From Bacillota bacterium (GTDB lineage Bacteria; Bacillota_C; Negativicutes; Sporomusales; Sporomusaceae), in assembly GCA_023441125.1 (NCBI GenBank), contig JAEZQV010000375.1, forward strand, positions 1 through 13,306: DNA of 13,306 nt. The letters are read 5' to 3'. Shown piece by piece: positions 1-7,818 of this stretch. The notes beneath the pieces were generated by a model. That model saw nothing but the letters and a program-made list of their open reading frames with translations, did not search any database and was not told the DNA's origin. Every line of letters starts with the position of its first letter. Within the stretch, counting starts at the first letter, position 1. A program made the position numbers and the translations under genes.

Positions 1-1031
1 TCAAGATACCAAAGATGCCGGAGCAATACTTTGAGGAGGGCGGCAACCGGTACGGCCACAATCATGCCGGCAATTCCATACATATGGCCGCCAATTAACA
101 AACTAATAATAACCAGTATTGGGTGTAAGTCAATAGTATGTCCCATTATATTCGGCACAATAATATGATTTTCCAGTTGATGCAGGATTATGTAAAAAGC
201 GGCAACCTTAACGGCCAGTACCGGGGAAATCAGATACGCCAGGATAATGGCAGGTATAGCGCCGATGATGGGGCCGATAATCGGTATGGTCTCCGTCAGC
301 GTGGACAGTAGGCCTAACACCAGCGGGTAATCCACCTGAAAAAAGTACATGCCGCAAAATACCAGTAACCCCATGAGAATACTAATCAAAACCTGTCCCC
401 GGATATAATTGCTCACCACCACCGCCATTTCGCCAATGACGGTTACGGCCGTTTCTCTGGCAGCAGGCGGAAAAACAGCAACGATACCATTTTTGAGACT
501 CCGCCAGTCTTTTAAAAAATAGTAGGCTAAAACAGGTACAACCACCAGTTCAACTACTTGCGTGGCAAACGTGAAGGCGGCGTTAACGGCACTGCGTACC
601 AAAGCAACCGCATAGGCAGCGGCTCCGCTCAGCCCCTCATCCAGCAAGGCCCGGATATTATTGGGCAGTTGCGCTAAGTTGGCCTGCTGCTCGAGTAACG
701 CGGTCAAAGTTTTAATCCGGCTGACAAGATTGGGCAGATTAACGACAAAATTGTTAAACTCATTGATAAACGGCAGCAGGACGAAGGAAACCGCCAGGGC
801 CAGGATAATGCCGCTGAGCAGAAACACGAGCAGGATGGCAGCGCTGTGCGGTAAATGACGGTTGCGGGCCCCCAACGGGAGAGCTGTAAAAAAATTGACA
901 AGCGGATTAAGCACAAAAGCGACAATCATAGCCACAATGACCGGGAGATAAATTGTGGTTACCTGGGAAAGCAGATAGAAACCGGCAGCCAGAATGATGA
1001 ATTTGGACCAGAAGGAAAATGATCTTATCAT
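1..1031 (-). CDS. AI-2E family transporter / PerM-like membrane protein (3' end outside window)
   Basis: I translated this frame by hand from the ATG at 1031; it is open for 343 codons to the window edge. The protein is very hydrophobic, starting MIRSFSFWSKFIILAAGFYL. It carries family features in order: an LNPLV segment after the first two membrane helices, a polar central region, YYFLKDW, a TETIPIIGPIIGAIPA segment, ENHIIVPNIMG, and near the end GMIVAVPVAALLKVLLRHLW. AI-2E/PerM proteins are usually about 350 residues, so only a few codons should be missing. Members have been linked to autoinducer-2 export or cation/proton exchange, so the substrate here cannot be named. The start lies 7 bases after the stop of the upstream MBL gene. 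No clear ribosome site precedes it, which suggests translational coupling. Confidence 0.85.
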   Translation of the reverse strand, partial: MIRSFSFWSKFIILAAGFYLLSQVTTIYLPVIVAMIVAFVLNPLVNFFTALPLGARNRHLPHSAAILLVFLLSGIILALAVSFVLLPFINEFNNFVVNLPNLVSRIKTLTALLEQQANLAQLPNNIRALLDEGLSGAAAYAVALVRSAVNAAFTFATQVVELVVVPVLAYYFLKDWRSLKNGIVAVFPPAARETAVTVIGEMAVVVSNYIRGQVLISILMGLLVFCGMYFFQVDYPLVLGLLSTLTETIPIIGPIIGAIPAIILAYLISPVLAVKVAAFYIILHQLENHIIVPNIMGHTIDLHPILVIISLLIGGHMYGIAGMIVAVPVAALLKVLLRHLWYL

Positions 1032-1038
1032 GGCACTG

Positions 1039-1659
1039 CTACTGGATGAACGAATTGTGTTTGCGTTCCCAGCCGATTGTGGTTTCCGGCCCATGTCCCG
1101 GCAGTACTTTTACGGCATCATCCAGGCAAAGCAGGTTTTCTTTAATGCTATTGATCAACTGCGCGTAGGAACCGCCCGGAAAGTCCGTCCGGCCAATCGA
1201 TTCGGCAAACAGCGTATCGCCGGCGAACAGCACTTTATCTGTCAGTAAGCAGATGCCGCCGGGGGTATGACCGGGGGTATGCAATACTTTTAACGCGATA
1301 TCACCGACGTTAATGATATCGTTATGACTTAACAGCCTGTCGGCCTGACGACAGACCAGGCCGCCGCCGATAAAGGCAGACAGGTTGCGCTGGGCGTTTG
1401 TCAGCATGCCGGCATCTTCGTGATGAATTAAAAGCTTGGCACCGGTTGCCTGCTGCACGGCATCATTGGCGGTAATATGGTCGGCATGCCCGTGAGTATT
1501 GATAATATACTCGACCTTGAGCTTGGCGTTATTGATTTCGGCGATAATTGCCGCCGCGCTGCCGCCGGGATCAATAACCGCTGCCTGCAGTGTTTGTTCA
1601 CTGTAGATAATGTAACAGTTCGTTCCCAATTGCCCAACTTCCATTTGTAAAATTTTCAT
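1039..1659 (-). CDS. MBL-fold metallo-hydrolase, glyoxalase II-like
   Basis: This 206-residue metallo-beta-lactamase fold protein probably hydrolyses a thioester or similar small ester. Visible metal-site motifs are THGHADH (about residues 55-61, the HxHxDH signature), TPGHTPGG, AGDTLF and LPGHGPET, giving the full two-metal ligand set. The size and the compact C-terminus resemble the short glyoxalase II-like (YqgX-type) proteins of Firmicutes rather than classical GloB, which has an extra helical substrate domain. I chose the ATG at 1659 because an AGAGGAG ribosome site sits 8 bases upstream; an in-frame GTG three codons earlier overlaps the end of that site. It follows dtd by 14 bases. The exact substrate cannot be read from the sequence. 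Confidence 0.88.
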   Translation of the reverse strand: MKILQMEVGQLGTNCYIIYSEQTLQAAVIDPGGSAAAIIAEINNAKLKVEYIINTHGHADHITANDAVQQATGAKLLIHHEDAGMLTNAQRNLSAFIGGGLVCRQADRLLSHNDIINVGDIALKVLHTPGHTPGGICLLTDKVLFAGDTLFAESIGRTDFPGGSYAQLINSIKENLLCLDDAVKVLPGHGPETTIGWERKHNSFIQ

Positions 1660-1673
1660 TATTACCACTCCTC

Positions 1674-2123
1674 TTAAAACAGGCGTTTGCTATCGAGCAA
1701 CATGGTCACCGGACCATGGTTGGTTAAACGCACGACCATTTCAGCCTGAAACTGACCGCAAGAAACGGCAACTCCCATTTCCCGGCATACCCGGACAAAA
1801 TAATTATATAATCCGATAGCAGCCTGGGGGGAAGCGGCGGTATCAAAGCTCGGACGGCGGCCTTTGCGGCAGTCGCCGTATAGCGTGAACTGGGAAATTA
1901 CCAGGAGTTCTCCCTTAATACACTGCAGTGACAAATTCATTTTTCCCGCATCATCAGGAAAAATTCGTAAATTTACAATTTTTTCCGCAAGATAGTTAGC
2001 ATCTTGTTCGGTGTCTTCCTGACCTACCCCCAAAAACACAGTTAAACCGGTCCTGATTGCCGAAATTTCCTGACCGTCTACTGTCACACTGGCTTGATCA
2101 GTTCGTTGAACGACAGCCCGCAT
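1674..2123 (-). CDS. dtd: D-aminoacyl-tRNA deacylase
   Basis: A 149-residue protein, the normal length for DTD. It hydrolyses D-amino acids (and glycine mischarged on tRNA-Ala) from tRNA, keeping D-residues out of translation. It begins MRAVVQR, typical of the family, and has both active-site signatures: SQFTLYGD at 77-84 and NHGPVT at 135-140, the latter containing the Gly-cisPro motif. The usual Asp of NDGPVT is His here, a peripheral change. The ATG overlaps the rel stop by one base (TGATG), and a strong AGGAGG lies 7 bases upstream inside the end of rel, so the two genes are translationally coupled. Confidence 0.95.
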   Translation of the reverse strand: MRAVVQRTDQASVTVDGQEISAIRTGLTVFLGVGQEDTEQDANYLAEKIVNLRIFPDDAGKMNLSLQCIKGELLVISQFTLYGDCRKGRRPSFDTAASPQAAIGLYNYFVRVCREMGVAVSCGQFQAEMVVRLTNHGPVTMLLDSKRLF

Positions 2124-4351
2124 CAGACTCCTCCTAAACTTTGGGTCATACGATGCACATTATAAACGTCCGGAATCCGGCGCATCTTGGTCATGATGTG
2201 CTCCAACTGGCTTAGGTTGCCAATGTCGATGTCCATATTGATAACAGCCGTTTTGTTTTTCTGCACTCTGGCATTTAAAGAAGAAACATTAATTTTGGCA
2301 TCGCCTGCAATCAGCATAATATCTGACAACAGATTGGGGCGATCCATCCCGGTTATTTCAATTGATACTTTATATAAGGTATCACCGGGAATATCCCAGT
2401 TAACCTCAATCATACGCTCATATTCCTCAGGATTATTGAGGATATTGGGGCAATCGGCACGATGTACGGATACGCCGCGCCCTCTGGTAATGTAGCCCAC
2501 GATAACATCTCCCGGCAATGGATTGCAGCAGCGGGCCAGTCTCACCATAAGCCCGGACTCGCCTTTAACCAGAATGCCATGGCTGGCCTTGCTTTTTTGC
2601 CGCTTAGGCTTGAGATCGGCCAGCATAGCCGATACGTCAGGCGGGGTGGTATTTTTCAGGTCTTTTTTATAGGCATCGATCAATTTGGTCATAACCCCGT
2701 GCAGGGTGACACCGCCATACCCGAGGCCTTCAAACAAATCCTCTTCATTGGAAATATTTAATTTTTTGGCCGCTTCACTCAGCCGGTCGCCCTTGATGAG
2801 GTCGCGCCATTCATAGCCAAGCTTTTTGGTTTCCCGTTCAATCATTTCCCGGCCTTTGGCGATATTTTCCTCCCGCTTTTCTTTCTTAAACCAGGATCTG
2901 ATTTTATTGCGGGTTTCCGATGCGCCGACAACATTCAGCCAGTCACGGCTGGGGCCGTTGCTTTGTTTGGCAGTGATAATCTCAACGATGTCGCCGTTAG
3001 TCAGCTTATATTCCAGGGGAACGATTTTGCCGTTTATTTTCGCACCCACACAGCGGTGACCGACATCGGTATGAATGCGATAGGCAAAATCAATCGGCAC
3101 CGAACCGGCAGGCAGGTCAATGACATCGCCGCGGGGCGTAAAGACAAATACTTCGTCAGCAAATACGTCCAGTTTCACTGTTTCAATAAACTCACGGGGA
3201 TCTCTTAAATCCCGGTGCCACTCCAGCAGTTGCCGCAGCCAGGCGAGCTTTTGATCGCTGTCTTTATGCGCCACCCCTTTGCCGCCTTCCTTGTAACGCC
3301 AATGGGCCGCAATACCGTATTCCGAGATACGGTGCATTTCCAGGGTGCGGATTTGAATTTCCAGCGGTTGGCCGGATTGGCCGATTACTGTTGTATGCAA
3401 GGATTGATAGCCATTGGATTTTGGCATGGCAATATAGTCTTTAAACCGGCCCGGTAAAGGCTTCCATAAGGTATGAACGATACCGAGAGCGCCGTAACAA
3501 TCCTTAACTGTATCCACAACAATGCGGATTGCAGACAAATCATAGATTTCACTGACATCCTGCTTGTGGCTTTTCTTCATTTTTTTGTAAATGCTGTAAA
3601 AATGCTTGGGCCGTCCCTGGATTTCCGCCTTAATGCCTACACTTTCCAGCCGCTCGTTCATAAGGGCGATGGCGTCGGTAATGACAGCTTCCCGTTCTTG
3701 CCGTTTTTGTTTTACCTGCTCGACCAGCGTATAGTATTTCTCCGGCTCCAGAAACCGGAAAGCCAGATCTTCCAACTCCCACTTTATATTGGACATGCCC
3801 AGCCGGTGAGCCAGCGGCGCGAAAATTTCCAGCGTCTCCCGGGAAATTTCCCGCTGCTTATATTCCGCCATATATTTCAGCGTACGCATATTATGCAGGC
3901 GGTCGGCCAGCTTGATCAGCACAACCCGGATATCTTTAGCCATCGCCAAAAACATCTTGCGGTAATTTTCCATCTGCTGCTCTTCTTTGGACTTATACTC
4001 AATACGGCTTAATTTGGTAACGCCGTCGACCAGCATGGCGATTTCCTTGCTGAACTCTTTTTCCAGCATTTCCAGGGTTACGGTGGTGTCCTCCACAACG
4101 TCATGCAGTAAACTGGCGCTGATGGTCACTGCGTCAATCTGCATGTCGGCCAGTATGTTGGCGACGCCCAAAGGATGACAGATATATTCTTCTCCGGATA
4201 CCCGCAATTGACCTTCGTGGGCGGCATGTGCCAACTGATAAGCCTTTTCGAGCAACGTTAACGGCGCATCAGGCTGGTAGCATTTAATCTTAGCCACTAT
4301 ATTTTCAATATTGGGCATATTTTCCTTTTTTCCCTGCGCATCGCTGCCCAT
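2123..4351 (-). CDS. relA: Bifunctional (p)ppGpp synthetase/hydrolase (Rel, RSH family)
   Basis: A 742-residue long RSH protein that makes and degrades the stringent-response alarmones. The N-terminal HD hydrolase domain has H59, H83-D84, an ED pair at 87-88 and D150 in KLADRLHN, so hydrolase activity should be intact. The synthetase domain has RPKHFYSIYKKM at 248-259, GRFKDYIAMPKSNGYQSLHT at 301-320 and EIQIRT at 331-336. The RFKD form of the motif at 302-305 marks bifunctional Rel/SpoT rather than monofunctional RelA. A TGS domain follows at about 394-455, then a Cys-containing region (C608, C609, C634) and an ACT domain at about 660-735. The start at 4351 has GAGGTG 4 bases upstream; a second ATG at 4318 with AAAGGA is possible. 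It lies 61 bases after apt and overlaps dtd. Confidence 0.97.
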   Translation of the reverse strand: MGSDAQGKKENMPNIENIVAKIKCYQPDAPLTLLEKAYQLAHAAHEGQLRVSGEEYICHPLGVANILADMQIDAVTISASLLHDVVEDTTVTLEMLEKEFSKEIAMLVDGVTKLSRIEYKSKEEQQMENYRKMFLAMAKDIRVVLIKLADRLHNMRTLKYMAEYKQREISRETLEIFAPLAHRLGMSNIKWELEDLAFRFLEPEKYYTLVEQVKQKRQEREAVITDAIALMNERLESVGIKAEIQGRPKHFYSIYKKMKKSHKQDVSEIYDLSAIRIVVDTVKDCYGALGIVHTLWKPLPGRFKDYIAMPKSNGYQSLHTTVIGQSGQPLEIQIRTLEMHRISEYGIAAHWRYKEGGKGVAHKDSDQKLAWLRQLLEWHRDLRDPREFIETVKLDVFADEVFVFTPRGDVIDLPAGSVPIDFAYRIHTDVGHRCVGAKINGKIVPLEYKLTNGDIVEIITAKQSNGPSRDWLNVVGASETRNKIRSWFKKEKREENIAKGREMIERETKKLGYEWRDLIKGDRLSEAAKKLNISNEEDLFEGLGYGGVTLHGVMTKLIDAYKKDLKNTTPPDVSAMLADLKPKRQKSKASHGILVKGESGLMVRLARCCNPLPGDVIVGYITRGRGVSVHRADCPNILNNPEEYERMIEVNWDIPGDTLYKVSIEITGMDRPNLLSDIMLIAGDAKINVSSLNARVQKNKTAVINMDIDIGNLSQLEHIMTKMRRIPDVYNVHRMTQSLGGV

Positions 4352-4412
4352 GTTTCACCTCATATATTGCTGCTGTCTAACCTCACTTGGCCCGGATCGT
4401 TACATCAGTATA

Positions 4413-4925
4413 TTAGTATTGAACCAAGGATGTTACTTCATAGCCTGCTAAGACATCACGGCCGTTTAAAAACGATAATTCAATTAAAAAAGCCAAGCCG
4501 ACAACGGTTCCGCCCAACTGTTCAATCATTTTTATCGTAGCCATCGTTGTCCCCCCTGTTGCCAGCAAATCATCCACGATCAGTACCTGGCTGCCGGGTT
4601 CAATGGCATCTTTATGTATTTCCAGAGCATCTTTGCCATACTCCAGGGAATATTCGTATTTTAAGGTTGCGGCCGGCAACTTGCCAGGTTTGCGGATTGG
4701 CACAAAACCGACGGTAAGGGTATAGGCTACCGGGGCGCCAATCGCAAAACCACGCGCTTCCGGACCGACAACAACATCAATTTGCTGATTTTTGTAAGGT
4801 TCGGCCAGCATATCTATGGCCAGACGAAAAGCCTGCCCGTCTTTAAGCAGTGTGGTAATATCCTTAAACTGAATTCCCTGCTGCGGAAAATCAGGTACAT
4901 TTCTTATTTTTTCCCGAAAATTCAT
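4413..4925 (-). CDS. apt: Adenine phosphoribosyltransferase
   Basis: A 170-residue type I phosphoribosyltransferase that converts adenine and PRPP to AMP plus pyrophosphate. It has the APT-type N-terminus ([20 protein letters not shown], residues 8-27), GPEARGF at 54-60, the flexible-loop RKPGKLP at 78-84, and the PRPP-binding loop [13 protein letters not shown] at 114-126. Length and motifs are normal. A strong AAGGAGGT sits 6 bases before the ATG. The gene lies 17 bases after recJ and just before rel; apt next to rel is a common arrangement in Firmicutes and links purine salvage with alarmone synthesis. Confidence 0.97.
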   Translation of the reverse strand: MNFREKIRNVPDFPQQGIQFKDITTLLKDGQAFRLAIDMLAEPYKNQQIDVVVGPEARGFAIGAPVAYTLTVGFVPIRKPGKLPAATLKYEYSLEYGKDALEIHKDAIEPGSQVLIVDDLLATGGTTMATIKMIEQLGGTVVGLAFLIELSFLNGRDVLAGYEVTSLVQY

Positions 4926-4942
4926 TTCTGGACCTCCTTAAA

Positions 4943-6994
4943 CTAAATATGTTGGGCTACATATGCTTCCCGCAGCTGTAATCCCTTCCGGAACGTGGGT
5001 GAATCTGCCAAGTCGAGTTTTTGGGCTGGCGTTGGTGCAAGCGTGATGGAAAAACTGCCCTGCGTACCATACGTTCTTGTCAGCAGCCCTAATTCCTCCA
5101 GAATTGACAGCGACATAGCGATTACCGGTTCAGGTATTACCGTCTTATAGCTGTAAGAGATTTTCTCGGCGATGGCCGGCAAAGACAATTGACTGTCGCC
5201 TGATTTATTATACTCCTTGATGGTCAGATACACTTGCACCACACCAGCGCGGTCCGGCGCAATCGTGTCCAGCCTGGCTTTGGCGTCGCCGTCAAAGGAA
5301 CGGCGTATATCCTGGGCTGTTAACTGTACCGTTTTCTGCCCTTGCCATTCATTGTATTTTGGTACAAATACTAAATCTATGTTATCCTCACGGTGCAGGC
5401 CGTCGGCCAGTTCACCCATATTCCAGCCAATTACATCAGTAACACCGGTATTCTTCAACTTTAGTTTCAAATGCCGGTGTTGCTGGCCGATAAGCCGTTT
5501 TTCACCCAGCACTACATCGCGGCAGGCGAATACCGGACTGGGGTTGGCAAAGCCGTACGGTTCCAGGCACGCCAACTGTTCGACAAAAGCAGCGTCGATT
5601 TCCTTAAGAGGAACATACGAATCAATATTGATAACCGGTATGTAATCGTTTTCTGACAGCTTAGCAGCTGCAAGCTCATTCAGCCGTTCACGCAGGACCG
5701 GTATATTATCAACCGGAATCGTCAGGCCCGCGGCCTGGCGGTGACCGCCAAACTGCGTCAAGAGATCACTGCAGTAAGCCAATGCGGCATACATATCAAA
5801 CGCCGGAATGCTGCGGCACGAGCCTTTGCCGTAGCCATCGCGGAGGCTGATCATGATTACCGGTTTATAATATTTGTCCACCAGCCGCGAAGCTACAATG
5901 CCAATAACGCCGGAATGCCAGTCTTCACCGGCCAGTACCAGCACTTTGGCAGCCGCTAGGTCGACCATTGCCAACTGGGCTTCGGCCTTCGCCAGGATCA
6001 GCTTTTCGATAGCTTGGCGGGCCGTATTTTCTTCGTCCAAGAGGGTTGCCAGTTCCCTGGCCTGGTGTTGATCGTTGGTAAGCAAAAGGTTTACGCCGGC
6101 GGTAGCCTGGCTGACACGGCCGACCGCATTGAGCCGCGGCGCAATAACGAAACCGACGCAGCCACTGTCAATCACTTTGTCGGTTAAGCCGCACACCGCC
6201 AGCAAAGCCTGCAGGCCCGGATTAGCCGTTGCCCGCAATTGCTTTAGGCCCAGCTTAACCAAAACACGGTTTTCACCGGTAAGCGGCACAATATCGGCGA
6301 CTGTGCCAATCGCCACAATATCGAGAAAATCATGAAATTCTGCCTTGTCGCCATGATAATGCTGCCATAATGCCTGACACAGTTTAAAGGCCACACCGAC
6401 CCCGGCCAGGTTCTTTTCGGGATATTCACACCCCGGCTGCTTGGGATTAACAATGGCTAAGGCGGCCGGCAGTTCCGGCGGCGGCTGATGATGATCGGTG
6501 ATAATGATATCAAGCTGTCCCAGCACGGCGCGAATCTCTTGGGTAGCGCTGATTCCGCAATCGACAGTGACGATTAATTTGGTGCCCGCAGCTGCCAGTT
6601 TGTCCAAGGCAGCCGTATTGAGCCCGTACCCCTCCCCTTGCCTGTCCGGAATATAAAACTCTGCATCAGCCCCCAGCCGGCCAAGCGTCTTGTACAGGAT
6701 GGCGCAGGCCGTTATGCCGTCAACATCATAGTCGCCATATACTGTAATTTTTTCCTGCGCCTGAATCGCGTTCGCAATTCTTACGACAGCCGTGTCCATA
6801 TCTTTTAATAAATACGGATTGGCGATGCATTCCGAACCGGCATAGAGAAATTCGGCTGCTGACTGCTCGTTGGTAACGCCGCGATTGATCAACGCTTGGG
6901 CGATATATTGGGATATATTTAATTTCTGGCTGAGTTCACCGGCCAGTTCACGTTTCGCCGGGAACAACTTCCACGATTTTCGCGGCCTTGACAT
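4943..6994 (-). CDS. recJ: Single-stranded-DNA-specific exonuclease RecJ
   Basis: A DHH/DHHA1-family 5'-3' single-strand exonuclease used in recombination and base-excision or mismatch repair. From the ATG at 6994 the protein is 683 residues. Catalytic motifs are YGDYDVDG (86-93), VDCGIS (144-149), ITDHH (165-169) and the Asp in TVADIVPL (231-238). The DHHA1 motif GGHRQAAG follows at 416-423 and the OB-fold core begins near LEPYGFANPSPVF (477-489). Residues about 584-655 look like a small helical or winged-helix tail, longer than E. coli RecJ. The frame is open upstream to a TTG at 7126, but those 44 residues do not resemble RecJ, whereas MSRPRKSW leads straight into the fold. A GGAGGT lies 12 bases before this ATG, a long spacing. 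Confidence 0.95.
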   Translation of the reverse strand: MSRPRKSWKLFPAKRELAGELSQKLNISQYIAQALINRGVTNEQSAAEFLYAGSECIANPYLLKDMDTAVVRIANAIQAQEKITVYGDYDVDGITACAILYKTLGRLGADAEFYIPDRQGEGYGLNTAALDKLAAAGTKLIVTVDCGISATQEIRAVLGQLDIIITDHHQPPPELPAALAIVNPKQPGCEYPEKNLAGVGVAFKLCQALWQHYHGDKAEFHDFLDIVAIGTVADIVPLTGENRVLVKLGLKQLRATANPGLQALLAVCGLTDKVIDSGCVGFVIAPRLNAVGRVSQATAGVNLLLTNDQHQARELATLLDEENTARQAIEKLILAKAEAQLAMVDLAAAKVLVLAGEDWHSGVIGIVASRLVDKYYKPVIMISLRDGYGKGSCRSIPAFDMYAALAYCSDLLTQFGGHRQAAGLTIPVDNIPVLRERLNELAAAKLSENDYIPVINIDSYVPLKEIDAAFVEQLACLEPYGFANPSPVFACRDVVLGEKRLIGQQHRHLKLKLKNTGVTDVIGWNMGELADGLHREDNIDLVFVPKYNEWQGQKTVQLTAQDIRRSFDGDAKARLDTIAPDRAGVVQVYLTIKEYNKSGDSQLSLPAIAEKISYSYKTVIPEPVIAMSLSILEELGLLTRTYGTQGSFSITLAPTPAQKLDLADSPTFRKGLQLREAYVAQHI

Positions 6995-7018
6995 ATAAAA
7001 ATTCTGACCTCCGTAACG

Positions 7019-7089
7019 GTGTACTAGATAATTGTAGTATACAGTGTAATATTTTGCAACTTTGCCTGGGCAAATCACTGCTAGCACAC
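7019..7089 (-). promoter_or_regulatory. Nested stem structure in the recJ leader, just before the ribosome site
   Basis: In the mRNA sense, GTGTGCTAG (7089-7081) can pair with CTAGTACAC (7027-7019), nine pairs including one G-U. Directly inside, CAGTG (7080-7076) pairs with CACTG (7046-7042). Innermost, TTTGC and GCAAA (within 7074-7061) close a four-base loop. A 14-base bulge on the 3' side contains TATACTACA. The outer stem ends about 5 bases before the GGAGGT of recJ. I see this as a candidate regulatory RNA fold; no energy or conservation was computed. Confidence 0.4.
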
Positions 7090-7132
7090 AGGCTGGGTAA
7101 AATACATCAGAATAGTATTCTCGCAAAAACCT

Positions 7133-7184
7133 GATTATTCCTTTAAAAATTAGCGCTAATATCGAATAATCTGTAATTAGCGCC
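7133..7184 (-). promoter_or_regulatory. Interlocking inverted repeats (H-type pseudoknot topology) at the recJ leader 5' end
   Basis: In the mRNA sense there are two perfect 8-base inverted repeats whose arms alternate. GCGCTAAT (7183-7176) pairs with ATTAGCGC (7160-7153), and GATTATTC (7171-7164) pairs with GAATAATC (7140-7133). Connecting segments are 4, 3 and 12 bases, compatible with an H-type pseudoknot or with two competing hairpins. ATTAGCGC is also half of a perfect 12-bp palindrome (7149-7160), so a protein operator is an alternative reading. The element starts about 6 bases after the predicted transcription start. Confidence 0.45.
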
Positions 7185-7195
7185 GCCGCTTTTGC

Positions 7196-7223
7196 ATTTT
7201 ATACCGGATTTTTTTCCTGTCAA
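7196..7223 (-). promoter_or_regulatory. Sigma-A-type promoter for the recJ-apt-rel-dtd operon
   Basis: Read on the minus strand, a consensus -35 TTGACA (7223-7218) is followed after 16 bases by TAAAAT (7201-7196), five of six matches to the -10 consensus. Transcription would start near 7190-7189, giving a leader of about 195 bases before recJ. The promoter lies between the terminator of the upstream membrane-protein unit and recJ, where one is expected. A weaker TATACT around 7040 lacks a well-spaced -35. Confidence 0.7.
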
Positions 7224-7253
7224 TTGCTTACCAGCCTGCAGCCGCCGGCCGGG

Positions 7254-7280
7254 AAAAACAAAAACAGGCTCGGCGCCTGT
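7254..7280 (-). terminator. Intrinsic terminator after the DUF456-like gene
   Basis: On the minus strand, ACAGGC-GCCGA-GCCTGT forms a perfect 6-bp stem with a 5-base loop (7280-7264). It is followed by TTTTTGTTTTT. It starts 14 bases after the stop at 7294 and separates this unit from the recJ promoter. Confidence 0.85.
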
Positions 7281-7293
7281 CGGAGAAACGGTA

Positions 7294-7761
7294 CTATAAG
7301 AATATATATATATGGATTAATACTAGCATGGCAATGCCGGAAAGCAGTCGGACTACAGCCACACCGGCCAGGCGTACCAGGACCTGAACAACAGAATCAG
7401 CGCGCGGCAAGAGGGTTTTGCCGGCAAGCAGCTCCCAGAGGACAAACCCGGCGGCGGGTTTGAATAAGGCCGCACTGACCAATATGCCTGCTACATGACC
7501 GACGATACTGTTAACACTGAACACCGGGGAAACAGTACAGTTTTTTGTCAGCTGTTTTCTGGCCAGCATGCCGCCTAATTCCGTGAACCCCGCCAGGCCA
7601 ACGAGCAGAATCATAATCGGGGCAGAAAAAGTAACAAAACCGGTATCCATACCGTACAGAAAGGTTCCCGCCAGGATGATCAGTGTTCCCGGCAGTTTTA
7701 CCGTCAAGGTACAGAGTACGCCTACTATCATGATAATACTTACAAAAAATTGGACCAGCAA
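7294..7761 (-). CDS. DUF456-like small membrane protein
   Basis: A 155-residue, strongly hydrophobic protein with about four membrane segments, of unknown function. Its pattern resembles DUF456 (B. subtilis YqgC-like): an N-terminal helix, then KLPGTLIILAGTFLYG (22-37), a second helix followed by the soluble stretch MLARKQLTKN, a Gly-rich central helix, then WELLAGK (about 109-115) and a last helix. The match is by eye and not certain. The start is a TTG at 7761 with GAGG about 10 bases upstream. ATGs exist only after loss of part of the first helix. The gene follows the YkvI-like gene by 43 bases and ends just before a terminator, so the two are co-transcribed. Confidence 0.65.
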   Translation of the reverse strand: MLVQFFVSIIMIVGVLCTLTVKLPGTLIILAGTFLYGMDTGFVTFSAPIMILLVGLAGFTELGGMLARKQLTKNCTVSPVFSVNSIVGHVAGILVSAALFKPAAGFVLWELLAGKTLLPRADSVVQVLVRLAGVAVVRLLSGIAMLVLIHIYIFL

Positions 7762-7818
7762 AAGTCACTTACCTCGTTTCCACGCCAATCTACAGTTGGT
7801 ACCATTATTGTGACTTTT
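7760..7818 (-). promoter_or_regulatory. Inverted repeat masking the DUF456-like start codon
   Basis: In the mRNA, AAAAGTCAC near the end of the upstream gene (7818-7810) is complementary over nine bases to GTGACTTTT (7768-7760), which includes the first two bases of the TTG start codon. The loop contains the upstream stop codon and the GAGG ribosome site. Ribosomes finishing the upstream gene would open the 5' arm, so this looks like a coupling element. The pairing is exact; its role is inferred. Confidence 0.35.

Noticed and set aside
3473..4012. 179-codon plus-strand frame inside rel
   Set aside because: It lies wholly antisense to the conserved synthetase and hydrolase domains of Rel, and its product shows no recognisable domain. 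Other plus-strand frames in the window were rejected for the same reason.
4352..4412. Separate promoter for rel in the apt-rel gap
   Set aside because: Only weak -10-like sequences without a spaced -35 are visible. Co-transcription with apt is simpler.
7031..7074. Second recJ promoter with TATACT as -10
   Set aside because: The nearest TTGCAA is only 12 bases away and no acceptable -35 sits at 16-18 bases. The upstream TTGACA-N16-TAAAAT is far better.
6995..7126. N-terminal extension of RecJ to a TTG at 7126 (44 extra residues)
   Set aside because: The residues do not look like RecJ, there is no good ribosome site before that TTG, and the stretch overlaps the paired leader. The ATG at 6994 leads directly into the conserved fold.
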